Source: Brienomyrus brachyistius (Eukaryota; Chordata; Actinopteri; Osteoglossiformes; Mormyridae). From it: a DNA stretch of 64,000 bases. Below are positions 47,506 through 57,679 of this stretch, in pieces. The notes beneath the pieces are model-generated. The model did not search any database. It was given only the letters and a program-made list of their open reading frames with translations, and was not told where the DNA came from. The stretch is taken from contig NC_064540.1 of the NCBI RefSeq assembly GCF_023856365.1, forward strand, positions 3,097,501-3,161,500, read 5' to 3'. The position numbers were made by a program, and so were the translations under genes. Each line of letters starts with the position of its first letter. Position 1 is the stretch's first letter.

Positions 47506-47662
47506 GTGTCCATCTTTCTTTGCTGCCTATTTGGTTCTGGCTAATGGTGAACCTGGAGCCTATCCCAAGAGAAAGAGGGCATGAAGCAGGGGGTCACCGT
47601 GGTCATGTGTAGAAGGTGGGTTTGAGTCATGAGTTCACCTGCATACTTTTGGAGTGCGGAGG
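47506..47662 (-). repeat. Dispersed repeat, reverse half of inverted pair
   Basis: 'tgaacctggagcctatccca' and 'gcatacttttggagtgcgga' in reverse orientation. Abuts a forward copy at 47700. Confidence 0.55.
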
Positions 47663-47699
47663 GGTCCTTGCAAGCTGGCCAAAGTATGGGTGTTGAATG

Positions 47700-47862
47700 T
47701 CTTGCCTGGCTGGATAATAGGTGTGCGTGTGCCTTGTGATGGGTTGGTGCCCTATCCTTGGTTGTTCCCTGCCTTGTGCCCGTAGTCTCTGGGATAGGCT
47801 CCGGAGCCCCCGACCCTGAATAGGATAAGCAGTTTCAGAAAATAGGTAGATGGATGGAAGTG
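47700..47862 (+). repeat. Dispersed repeat, forward half of inverted pair
   Basis: 'gtgccttgtgatgggttggt', 'gggataggctccggagcccc', 'gaataggataagcagtttca', tail 'agatggatgg'. Confidence 0.7.
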
Positions 47863-47869
47863 ATCCGGC

Positions 47870-50180
47870 TAAGGAGGAAATCTTCCTTTCTGTAACGTTG
47901 TTTTGTTGGTCCGTTGTTTTGCAAAATATCTTTCCAACTCGCTTAACTGGAATGTGAGTATGACATCATTTCCAGGTCCGAGTTCCCACCCATGAGGTAA
48001 ATGGAATGCATTATAACATACCACTGCAAAGTTAGTCTGGAGACAACCGAATTGTCATGGAAACCCAGTTAAACTAGTATTGTTTATGCATGTGTGTGTA
48101 CAGTACATAAATGTACACACAGGAGTAAAAGGCAGCTGTAACTCACTGTAAAACTCATTGTGGTTTGTGCATGATGGCCTCTCATTGGCCTGTGTAACTG
48201 GTACGTGCTGTATTAGAGTTAAAAAATGCTACATAGGAAGCACCAGTCCGTATAATATCATAAAAGAAAAGAGTAAGAATTGTTTGCAATATTCAGCAGT
48301 CTATTTCTCATGCCTATTTGTCCTGTGTAGGGTTGTGGGGCTCCGTAAATTATTTCGAAATCTATGGGTGCAAGGCAGGGAATAACCCAGCATGGGGCAC
48401 TAAACCATTCTAGGACACTATATAATTATAATATTTACTATGTAACAAGCATGAAGGTTTTCTGTCCTGAGCCTGATATATCTATGCATATATACATATT
48501 CATTCCTGTTAGAGGGATTAATCAGTTCACGCTGCTGGTGAATTATGCATCGGCTGGATTACCGTCTGTGTATTAGCCTGATCCATGGTATTGCCTTAAT
48601 ATTTTATCAAGGAGATAATGTTTTGGTCTGTATAAGTGTATTAAAAGACATCTTGTGAAAGCTCAGTGCACCGCAGGGCAGTTTATTGAGCCATTCCTCT
48701 TGTTGTGTCCTCAGATGACTCCACGTTACCCTTGGTAGCAGACGTCACCCTCGTCCAGCAAAACGCACAGCTTTTCCACGCACTTGTGTGAGAAAACTCG
48801 GCCTTCATGGGCACTCCGGTCTGTGGACGGCCCCGGACGTCGTGTTGGTATTTCACGAGCTCTTCGGTTAGGATTACCTTAAATGTTACTGGTTATGGCC
48901 ATTTCCTGGGCAGCCGGATAATTCGATAATGATGATGAAGGTGCGTCTTGCGTCTGAAGGGTCGGTTGTTTTCCAGCTGAAAGGTCACAGTCTGACACCT
49001 GAGACGGCGAACTTGTTTCGCCTTAAAGAATAGCATTTCTGAGAGAGAGGTGTGGGAAAGCTGATTTGCACGTGCTTGCAGGTTGCTAGGAGATTCTGTG
49101 TACAGAATCTCTACCAATTTATCTGCATTGCATTCTACCCAGGAATCGTGCTGCATGTACTGTAATATTTTGTTGCATGCCTATTTGTTCGGTTTATTTG
49201 ACCGTTTACGTATAATTGTGCATTTTAACCTGATTGCATTGTGAATTGCAGTTTTAAGTAGAATGTTTTGCATATTTAAATACACCGAATCCACCGGATA
49301 GTTCCGGTTAATGGTTAGACATTGATTATAAATCAGCAGAGCATTGAACAGCTTTTGTGTTGAGGCTGAGGGCTGTGGGGGTCCCCAAGAACAATGAAAA
49401 CGTTCACGTTTCACATTATCTTATTTATCTGGTGCTTTTATTCAAAGTGACTTGTAGTAGAGGGTAGGGTTGCAACTTAAGTGTGCTTCCTGGGAATAAT
49501 GTAGACATTATATAGGTTGAATTAAGAGAATGTAATGTAATGTGATGTAAATTGTTATGTGGAATAATAGGCTTGCACTGTTTTTAATCAAAATCGGTGC
49601 TGTCACAGAGCGAACAAAACACAACTGTAAGGCGAGGCGGTGTGGATATCTGGGGAGATCAGGTGACAATCTGTATAACCTTTGCCTACTAACCAATCAA
49701 ACTTTCTGTCTCTCCTCCCTCTCACCTGTTCTTCCCTAGTGTATTTACAGTGTCATCCTCCTTTGTTTCTCCCCCCTCATTTGGCTGAAGCGCTGCCCAG
49801 ATTACATACCCATTCCATCCTCGCGTCGCCGTGTCAAGTATCTATGTTTACCGGTCCGGCCGGAGCGAGTCTCATGATGCCACCATTGGGAAACACCGTC
49901 TGAAACGCAAAACCCCAGGTGTCTCTGCAGTAGTGACATAAGCAGACAGACAGAAACTGGAGGACCCAGGTCGGATTATGGGTTGTGTGGCCCCTGGGCA
50001 AAACCCCTCCGACACCCCATCCCATCACACCCCCCACGCCTAGATAAATAGCTGATCCTGAGTGTTGACCCCAAGCCCGGCTCACAAGTGTATATGTGTG
50101 TATATGTCTCAAAGCAAAAAAAGATTGGATGTCTGAAAAGGAGCATCCTGATACACTGGTACAAATGGCAAGTACAATAC
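47870..50180. other. Unassigned DNA
   Basis: No recognised gene. A pyrimidine tract with AG at 48713 is followed by a 75-base open stretch (see findings). 49970-50060 holds a GC-richer repeat-like fragment. The rest is AT-rich. Confidence 0.4.
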
Positions 50181-50189
50181 CATTTCATG

Positions 50190-50487
50190 TCCATCCATCC
50201 ATTTTCTGTAAACACTTGTCCTATTCAGGGTCAGAGGGGGTCCAGACCATATCCCAGAGGCTATGGACACAAGACAGGGAACTGCCTAGGATGGGGTGCC
50301 AACCCATAGTAGGGCACACAGTGCTTTGGTAACAGCAATTAACTTCAGCAGGTTTTTGGACTGATGGGGTAACCAGAGACACGACAGGGAGAACATGCAG
50401 GCTCCACACACATGGAGCCATGGCAGCGACTCAAACCCTGGTCCCAGAGGCATGAGGTTATAGTACTAACCACTGCACCACCGTACC
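50190..50487 (-). repeat. Dispersed repeat, full length, reverse
   Basis: Well-preserved reverse copy: tail 'tccatccatccattttctgt', body 'ggggtgccaacccatagtag' and 'gggagaacatgcaggctcca', B-box complement 'cgactcaaaccctgg', head 'aaccactgcaccaccgtacc' at the right end. Confidence 0.8.
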
Positions 50488-50547
50488 TAATTTAATGTCA
50501 GTAATTATTAATGAATGTCAATAATACCACTATTCGGGTTGGACAAA

Positions 50548-50630
50548 TGTGACCCGTCGCCACGAAATGAGTCTTAAGTTGCACTGATAGAACTGCACCC
50601 ATAAGACCCATTTCGTGGTGATGGGTCACA
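50548..50630. repeat. Foldback/hairpin element
   Basis: Two 29-bp arms (50548-50576 and 50602-50630) are inverted copies with three mismatches: left 'tgtgacccgtcgccacgaaa', right ending 'cgtggtgatgggtcaca'. The loop is 25 bp. Could be a tiny MITE or a structured transcript. Confidence 0.85.
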
Positions 50631-51130
50631 AATGCAGACTCTACATAAATGGAGTTTGATAAAAATGTACTTAATAACCAACTAACAGAATATAAGAAAA
50701 TATATACAGAAAAATGCTGTTTTAGTATCACCTGCTAGTTGATTATTAGGTTGTAAGACTGTTTTTATTTTTCGTTCTTTTTTAGCTATTCTGTATTTTT
50801 TATTAAATGCATTTCACACTACGTGTGCTTATTTGCAAGACATGCAGGACTTCCATGCATGCTGCCCACTAAACACTATGATAAGGCCACAAACCAAGAC
50901 TGAGGGGGCCATGGTGACAGGACTAGCCAGACCTTTCTTTAGCGAGTCGCCTGGAACCTGGACCCGAAGGGCGTTTTGCACTCTGAGAGACTTATTAGCA
51001 CTGGTTGAAGTGAGAGCTGGTGGAGGGGTGACTTGACCCAGTTTTCACAAAAGAGGTCTGTAAGCTGAGTAAAGTTAAATGTTTTTCTTTTCTGATATGC
51101 TTCAGTAGCAGTCGACAAAGGTGCTGATTT

Positions 51131-51154
51131 TTCTTTTTTTTTTTTTTTTTTTTT
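51131..51154. repeat. Poly-T tract
   Basis: A T-run of more than 20 bases. Could be the complement of a retroposed poly-A tail, but no adjacent source is recognised. Confidence 0.8.
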
Positions 51155-51479
51155 ACTTGCAGTATTTTTTTACTGATAAATGTGCCGGTCAAACAAAGGA
51201 ATGACAAGGGAGTTACATCACTGATGTGTTTTGTGTGGCGAGCGTTTCACATCATTTATGGGTCACTTTCAGCCGCACACTTTTTACATCACGGTCTTCA
51301 CAGGCCAGGCGTGGCTGATTTCCCAGCATTCCTTTACCTGGGATTTAGGTGTGAAGCCTCTGGCCAATCAGAATCAGTAACTATTGAACTAAGTACATGG
51401 CAGAACTGAAAATATGGCCTGGATTTGGAATCGAGGTCCAGATTTAATTGTTTCATTATTTTGAATGAAAGGGTTAGGG

Positions 51480-51665
51480 CAGGGGTAGGGGACCTGATCC
51501 ATGGGGAGCCGGTGTCAGTGCGGGTTTTTGGGATGACCTCTCTGTCAGCCAATAATAAAGCAGCGATTCTCAACTCCAGTCCCTGGAATCCACTGTTATT
51601 GGCTGATTGAGAGACCAACCCAAAAACCCACACCGGCTCTCCATGGATCAGGTTCCCTACCCCTG
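51480..51665. mobile_element. Palindromic hAT-type MITE
   Basis: 186-bp element bounded by 'caggggtaggggacctgatc' and 'gatcaggttccctacccctg'. The arms pair over about 80 bp ('ccatggggagccggtgt' with 'acaccggctctccatgg'). Perfect 8-bp TSD GGTTAGGG at 51472-51479 and 51666-51673, which indicates hAT-type mobilisation. No coding capacity. The open frames here are inverted-repeat shadows. Confidence 0.93.
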
Positions 51666-51848
51666 GGTTAGGGTGATGAATGGAGTTGTGTGGATAAAGT
51701 AAGTGCTGCATTGCTTTTTATTGGGACTATAAGAATTGGGTGATAAAGCAGAGATGAAATGCCTTTGAGAGAGCTAATTATTACGGCCCATATTTTACGC
51801 ATGCCATGCTACGATTGCGTTCTGTATTTAAACGAGACTTACATAACT

Positions 51849-52002
51849 TTATCCATTCATTCATTTTCTGTTGCTTATCGGGGGTGGGATCGCGGGGGCA
51901 ACAGTCTAAGCAGGGATGGCCAGACCCCCCTCTCACCAGCCACCTCCTCCAGCCCCTCCAGGGGCACAGCAAGGCGTTCCCAGGCCAGTCGAGAGATTTA
52001 AT
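51849..52002 (-). mobile_element. LINE 3' end fragment
   Basis: Reverse strand of the 3' end of the same LINE family as 35035-36212: 'tccattcattcattttctgt' (tail side), 'gcagggatggccagaccc', 'cacctcctccagcccctcca', 'aggcgttcccaggccagtcg'. Heavily 5'-truncated. Confidence 0.75.
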
Positions 52003-52342
52003 CTTTCATTTTATTCATTAATAATGTAAAATTACCAAGCAGAAAGATCTGATTTTGAGCAGCATGTAGTGCTATGGAATAGTACGGCTATTTTTAAGTT
52101 TGGTCGGTAGGCTGGAGTGAGATTTTCATTTTTAGACAGGTCTGCACACACATGCACACAATGTTAGATGTATGTAACAGTTTTATTACCTTGCAAATAG
52201 TTTGTAGGGTTTACAAACCGCCCCAAGGTGTTTGATATGTAGCTAATTTTACGTTTATAATGGAATAACAAGATTTATTGCATCATCGTGAGAGTCTGAA
52301 AGCGTGAGTCTCATGCCAGAGGCGTGAGAGTTGGTAACCCTG

Positions 52343-52375
52343 GTCATCATCATCATCATCATCATCCTCATCATT
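52343..52375. repeat. (CAT)n microsatellite
   Basis: About seven CAT/ATC units, then an interrupted continuation. May be the remnant tail of the adjacent LINE fragment. Confidence 0.85.
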
Positions 52376-52487
52376 TTCCTGTCTTATCCACTGTACTTTG
52401 CTGCCTTTGCTAACTGGAATCATGGTGGAGGCATACCACAAAGGTCAGAGCAGGTTTCTTCTTCCATGGCCGCAGACTGTATCTCCT

Positions 52488-52735
52488 TATGGGGGATCCC
52501 TGGGTGTTTGAAAGCCAGCTGGGAGATATATTCCCTCCAGCGTGTCCTGGGTTTGCCCGGAGGTCCAGTGGGACATGCCCAGAACAGCTGCCTTGGATGC
52601 CTTCCAGATGGGGTCCTTATACGATGCCTGAATCACCTCAGCTGACTGCTCTCTATCCAAGGGAGTGGTAGCTCTATTTCGAGGCCCCTGTGGATCTCTG
52701 AATTGCTCAGCCTGAGTCCGGCACCCCTGAGGGCA
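52488..52735 (-). pseudogene. LINE C-terminal fragment
   Basis: The reverse strand matches the C-terminal stretch of the 35-kb LINE: the segment around 'cacctcagctgactgctctc' corresponds to 'SSQLR', and 'cagcgtgtcctgggt' corresponds to the 'TQDTLEG' region. Frame is broken. The 3' end is near 52488. Confidence 0.65.
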
Positions 52736-53029
52736 ATCAGAATCCTTTTATTCGCGAGTTATGTATGAGGAATTCATTTTGGTGTGGATGGTGGCATGTG
52801 GTATACAAATAAATAGATATAGATGTAGATACAATCTGCAGTCACCACACCGATCCACCTGTTTCACATCGCTTGTGAGCATAGTCTAAGGGTAGGCACA
52901 ACAAAAAAAAAAACGATTTTGTGTGCCTAGCATGTGTCGCCACTGATACTACACTGATACAAGGCCTGGATATCACACAGTAGTGGCTCTGTACTCCAGA
53001 TTCTACCCATGGTATCTTGGGACACCTGA

Positions 53030-53190
53030 TCATACGCCTCTGCCCAAGTTCGCAAGGCAACACTGAGCCTTGCAGGATGTGGCATAAGGAGAACATGAAA
53101 AATCTGGGGAGCACAGAAAGGACCCCCCCCGATTCAAATTCCAAACCCTAAAGGTGTGAAGCATACTGCTAGCCACTGTGCCTTCCCTGC
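53030..53190 (-). repeat. Dispersed repeat, head half, reverse
   Basis: 'ggagaacatgaaaaatctgg', 'gattcaaattccaaaccc' (B-box complement), 'actgctagccactgtgcctt'. The neighbouring segment to the left is diverged. Confidence 0.5.
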
Positions 53191-53339
53191 CGTGCAAGGT
53201 CATTAAATAAAATGACTTAAAATTACACTATTTTCAAAGTAGAAGGTGTAAAGCCATGTCTGGTACCTTATAGGTACCCATGAAATCATTAAAATGGAAT
53301 TTTCTTTGTGGGAGATGAAATCGCTCCAACCTGCAATCT

Positions 53340-53879
53340 GCAGGACAGCAGTGCAGAGATCCTGAAGCCCCAGATGCAGGAAAGCAGTGCAGAGATCCTG
53401 AAGCCCCAGATGCAGGACAGCAGTGCAGAGATCCTGAAGCCCCAGATGCAGGACAGCAGTGCAGGGATCCTGAAGCCCCAGATGCAGGACAGCAGTGCAG
53501 AGATCCTGAAGCCCCAAATGCAGGACAGCAGTGCAGAGATCCTGAAGCCCCAGATGCAGGACAGCAGTGCAGGGATCCTGAAGCCCCAGATGCAGGACAG
53601 CAGTGCAGAGATCCTGAAGCCCCAGATGCAGGACAGCAGTGCAGGGATCCTGACGCCCCAGATGCAGGACAGCAGTGCAGAGATCCTGACGCCCCAGATG
53701 CAGGACAGCAGTGCAAGGATCCTGAAGCCCCAGATGCAGGACAGCAGTGCAGAGATCCTGAAGCCCCAGATGCAGGACAGCAGTGCAGAGATCCTGACGC
53801 CCCAGATGCAGGACAGCAGTGCAGAGATCCTGAAGCCCCAGATGCAGGACAGCAGTGCAGAGATCCTGAAGCCCCCGGT
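53340..53879. repeat. 36-bp minisatellite, 15 units
   Basis: Fifteen copies of a 36-bp unit ('aggacagcagtgcagagatc', then 'ctgaagccccagatgc'), 540 bp with no length variation. Since 36 is divisible by 3, phase is kept and four of six frames stay open, giving apparent proteins of over 200 residues in both directions. In the forward frame the unit reads QDSSAEILKPQM. Substitutions are G/A in 'gagatc', A/C in 'aag', and rare others, and they change residues as often as not. Not treated as coding. Confidence 0.95.
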
Positions 53880-54196
53880 AGCATCACCTGATGATTGCTG
53901 GTGGCGGGACAGCGGGGAGCAAAACAAAAGACTTTAATCTGTAATGGGCAGTAATTTGTATAGGTTTTGACTGCAAGCTAATTGCTTGATCATTTATGAT
54001 GGCACAATATAATTAAACTGGGACTCCCAATGATCTTTGGAATTCTTTCCCAGGGAGCTGACACTGAAATTATGGGATTTATTTGAATGTCAGCATGAGA
54101 CCGACTTTCGTAACCATGTTGTTAAAAGCCAGTACTGTCCATCAAGAAATAAACCAGAGGTTACTCCCCCTGTCAAATCCTGACTTTTAACAAAGT

Positions 54197-54490
54197 ACAG
54201 GACTGTGCAAAGTCTGTGCAACTCTTAGGCAGTTGAAGAAAATGTTTAAAGCTTCATCTGGGTAGCAAGTGTATATTTGCTCAGGTAAACTAACTGCATT
54301 TTAACATTAGCATATATGCAAATGAACAGTAACGAAATTCGAAATAAGGACTTCCTTCTATTCTCAAAGAAGTTGCTGATATCTTGGATAGCCAGAGGAA
54401 CACCGCTTCAGTTTCCAAACCCTACCCGTTCCATGTATGCGTTACATTCCACCATCAGCTCACTTAATTAATTAACTTAGTTAGATCATT
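54197..54490 (+). mobile_element. Non-autonomous Tc1-like element, partial
   Basis: Same family as 5043-5415: the terminus 'acaggactgtgcaaagtctg', then 'gaagaaaatgttta', 'cattttaacattagcata', 'gaggaacaccgcttcagttt'. No coding sequence. Confidence 0.6.
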
Positions 54491-54759
54491 TGATGAGGTA
54501 TTGATTAGCCAAACATGGTTAGCTAGTGGGTGAGTCAACAAATACACGGGTTACGGCAAATACTCTGGTGACTTTTAGGGGGGTGATTTTGAAAGCTGAG
54601 ACACTTTTACTGACATAATATCATACCTTTACACCACCCCAAAGGTCATTTAAACATTATTTTATTTGACTGCTTAAGATTTTATCTGGATTCTCTGTGA
54701 AATATCTTGACACTTAACAACACACTAGCCTGTAAATATTTTATGATCTCTCCACCCAA

Positions 54760-54880
54760 ATTCCAACCTCTAATCCAGCACAGGCTTCCGCAGAAGCTAG
54801 AGACCATCCCAGGCAACAGAGGACACCAGGCAGAGAAACACCATGGATGGGATGCCAGTCCACTGCAAGACTATATTCTA
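54760..54880 (-). repeat. Dispersed repeat, 3' part, reverse
   Basis: 'agagaccatcccaggcaac', 'gatgggatgccagtccactg'. Confidence 0.5.
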
Positions 54881-54884
54881 ATCA

Positions 54885-55630
54885 TTAATATCAAAATAAA
54901 ACTGCCAAATTGACTCGATATTTGCGTTGCTGTAATAACTGGGGGTTACGTGGCTACGTGACTGTATTGGGTGGAAAGAGCAATTCAGGTGACACCATGT
55001 AACTCGGAACCAGATGCCTGACACTGTGCGTTCTTGTGGTCAGTGATTAATTTAACGTGGAATTTCAGGACCACACTTACTGTAAGCCAGGAATCCTTCA
55101 GAATACTGATGTGGAGTAATGACAGGTGCTTTTACTGATAATCATATTTATTATAATTATTATTATTTGTTACTGGCAGCTGCCTAACATTACAACTTGT
55201 CAGTTCTAGTGAATCAAGTAATGTTTTTCTTTTGCTGAAACAGTTGCCAGGAAACTGACATTCGCAGTCTGAATCCCGGTTACGTTCGGCCTGTTCGTTA
55301 TTTTAGGTTCATCTGAAATGTACGTTTTTTTTATGCCGTGCACAGTTAAGGTTTAGGTAAACTTGTAAACAAAACGCATTCATCGGCAACGGGTGAGCAG
55401 TCTGTCACTTAGAGACGGTGGCGTCGTCTTTCACAAGGAGTGATGTGGAGATCCTGTGTGCCAAGTTATTTCACGTCAGCCATGTTCTAGATCAGTTACA
55501 GGACATGCATGCGGAGGCATTTCATGCGAGTTTTCTTTCTTCAGATGAGATTCACAACGTGCACGTCAATATGTCATAGAAACTATCTGGATCAAATGAA
55601 ATACAGCCCTTTGACGAGTGCTAATAATAT
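54885..55630. other. Unassigned DNA
   Basis: Nothing recognised. Confidence 0.4.
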
Positions 55631-55632
55631 AC

Positions 55633-56266
55633 ACTGGTACCTTGGAACACAAACTTCATTCCAGAAGACTAGTCGAGCTGCAATTTGGTCGAGATCCAAG
55701 TCGAAGTTCCCTGTAAGAAATAATGTAAATGAACTGAATCCATTCTAGACCCCCAAACTTTTCTACCTCCTTAACTAATGATAAAAAACCATTAACACTC
55801 AATATATAACTCCACACATGAAAAAGCAGAAGTCTTGCTTTAATTTCACTTTTAAGTTCCTCTTTAGTTTGCTGCTGTCTCTGCTCACTTTCTTAGGGGC
55901 CATAATTACTGTATCGCTAAATGTACTGTAGATAAAGCACAGAAAAAATCCACATTAACACAGGAACACTGCTTTCAGACGTCGAACTCGGTCAAGAGGG
56001 ACGGTGAGACTGAGAGCGATTCATAGGCATCAGCATCCCAGTAGGTCCGTTTGCCTTCATTTCCGCCCATCGAAGATGCATCCCGATCCATTTTAGTAGA
56101 TCTGTTTTGTTTTGTCGTGTTCTGAGTCTTTGGTCGAGTTGCGGTTAGATTTTTCTCGACCAACCCATTTGAGGTCTGGACTGGTAGAGTTAAATACGTC
56201 TCAACCGATACAAGTTTTAGCAGGGACGGTTGACTTCCAAGATTTAGGTTGAGGTACAGTACAGGT
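55633..56266. mobile_element. Probable DNA-transposon-like repeat (TCGA-rich)
   Basis: The left end 'actggtaccttggaacacaa' and the reverse complement of the right end ('ctgtactgtacctcaacc') are weakly alike. 'tcgagatccaagtcgaagtt' and 'cccaaacttttctacctcc' resemble a common fish repeat, and 'gtcga'-type motifs recur at both ends. No conserved protein motif. Confidence 0.45.
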
Positions 56267-56416
56267 CGAAAAAAATCGAGAAACCGGTTCAATGTCTGAG
56301 TCAGTTGTTAAGAGGTATTCGAGTTTTTTTAAGTTTCTACTATAGTATATAAATAGTACAGCGTTACTCGGCATGCCCCCCAAATAGCAGAATGCCGTTC
56401 TTTAGCTATTATATTT

Positions 56417-56530
56417 GGAAATTATATTGTTTAGCTATTGTATTATTAAATATACTCAAATAAATGCCAGTAATTATATTGTTTAGCTATTGTATTATTA
56501 AATACAGGCAAATAAATGCCAGTAATTCCT
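56417..56530. repeat. 58-bp tandem duplication
   Basis: 'attgtttagctattgtatta' ... 'aaataaatgccagtaatt' occurs twice in a row (56417-56474, 56475-56530) with four clustered differences. Confidence 0.85.
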
Positions 56531-56756
56531 CCTGCATTGCAGAGGCATGTGGTTAGTCGAGTAGGTGTTTCATGCCCTATTGAGTTGTCTATTATGTCTC
56601 CTTCCTTGTTACCTGTAAAAGGCTCCAAGCTCATTGGTTAGACAGCTACAGGGCTTCACTGGATAAGTGCTTAATGTATGTAGATGGGCAGTATAGTATG
56701 TATTTTAATTGCATGAATAGTTGCCTGGGTTCATAAATGTTAGTGTTTGGACAGTC

Positions 56757-56830
56757 CATCCATTCAACCATCCATCTTCCATCTGCTTATCCTGGTCAGC
56801 AGCATGGGTAACAGGGCTGAACTGGGCAGT
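56757..56830 (-). repeat. Dispersed repeat, tail, reverse
   Basis: 'gtccatccattcaaccatcc', 'tcttccatctgcttatcctg'. It immediately precedes the 13-bp minisatellite. Confidence 0.6.
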
Positions 56831-56832
56831 GA

Positions 56833-57404
56833 GGACTCTTACTAAGGACCCTTAATAAAGATTCTCACTAATAATTCTCACTAAGGGCTCTCACTAAGGA
56901 TTGTCATTATGGACTCCGACTAAGGACTCTCACTAAGGATCGTCATTATGGACTCCCACTAAGGACTCTCACTAAGGATCGTCATTATGGACTCCCACTA
57001 AGGACTCTCACTAAGGATCGTCATTATGGACTCCCACTAAGGACTCTCACTAAGGATCGTCATTATGGACTCCCACTAAGGACTCTCACTAAGGATTGTC
57101 ATTATGGACTCCCACTAAGGACTCTCACTAAGGATCGTCATTATGGACTTCCACTAAGGACTCTCACTAAGGATCGTCATTATGGACTCTCACTAAGGGC
57201 TCTCACTAAGGATCGTCATTATGGACTCCCACTAAGGACTCTCACTAAGGATCGTCATTATGGACTCCCACTAAGGACTCTCACTAAGGATCTTCATTAT
57301 GGACTCCCACTAAGGACTCTCACTAAGGACTCTCACTAAGGATCATCATTATGGACTCCCACTAAGGACTCTCACTAAGGATTGTCACTATAGACTCTCA
57401 AAAC
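56833..57404. repeat. 13-bp minisatellite with 39-bp higher-order unit
   Basis: Exactly 44 monomers of 13 bp (572 bp) without indels. Three monomer types: A 'ggactctcactaa', B 'ggatcgtcattat', C 'ggactcccactaa'. The interior is a regular A-B-C 39-mer. The left edge (56833-56897) holds degenerate A-like monomers not yet organised. Local irregularities (A in place of C near 57183-57208, an extra A near 57316) record later slips. Confidence 0.95.
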
Positions 57405-57429
57405 GGACCATCACACAATCATATAATAC

Positions 57430-57575
57430 CTATCCACATATTTACATATTTAATGTGTATTCCATATTTTTTATACGTCATGTCTTGTGTTTTGTTTGCA
57501 CTGTTCTGGGAGCTGCTGCCCCAGTCTTGCTGTACATTACTGTCACGTAAAATGACAATAAAGAACTCAAGTTTG
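57430..57575 (+). repeat. 3' end of a retroposon-like repeat
   Basis: Ends 'gtaaaatgacaataaagaac', a 3' terminus seen on several fish retroposons. Upstream part is weakly matched. Confidence 0.35.
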
Positions 57576-57652
57576 AGATTTGGGAGGAAAGCAGGCATCT
57601 GCCTCAAGCCACATAAGGCACATCACTGGGGTGCCTGCTGGACAAGATGCCA

Positions 57653-57673
57653 GTGTTAGGGTTAGGGTTAGGC
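57653..57673. repeat. Short interstitial telomere-like tract
   Basis: About three TTAGGG units ('gttagggttagggttaggc'). Too short to indicate a chromosome end. Confidence 0.85.
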
Positions 57674-57679
57674 TTGTTT

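Noticed and set aside
51334..51711. 125-codon reverse frame
   Set aside because: Lies across the palindromic MITE. The similar forward frame is its inverted-repeat mirror.
53234..53937. Frames of 209-217 codons on both strands
   Set aside because: All lie over the 36-bp minisatellite, whose length preserves phase. Openness on both strands at once argues against coding.
56833..57404. CRISPR-like array
   Set aside because: The units are contiguous tandem monomers with no unique spacers, in a eukaryotic setting.
57653..57673. Telomere repeats
   Set aside because: About three units only, inside the sequence and followed by ordinary DNA. Not a chromosome end.
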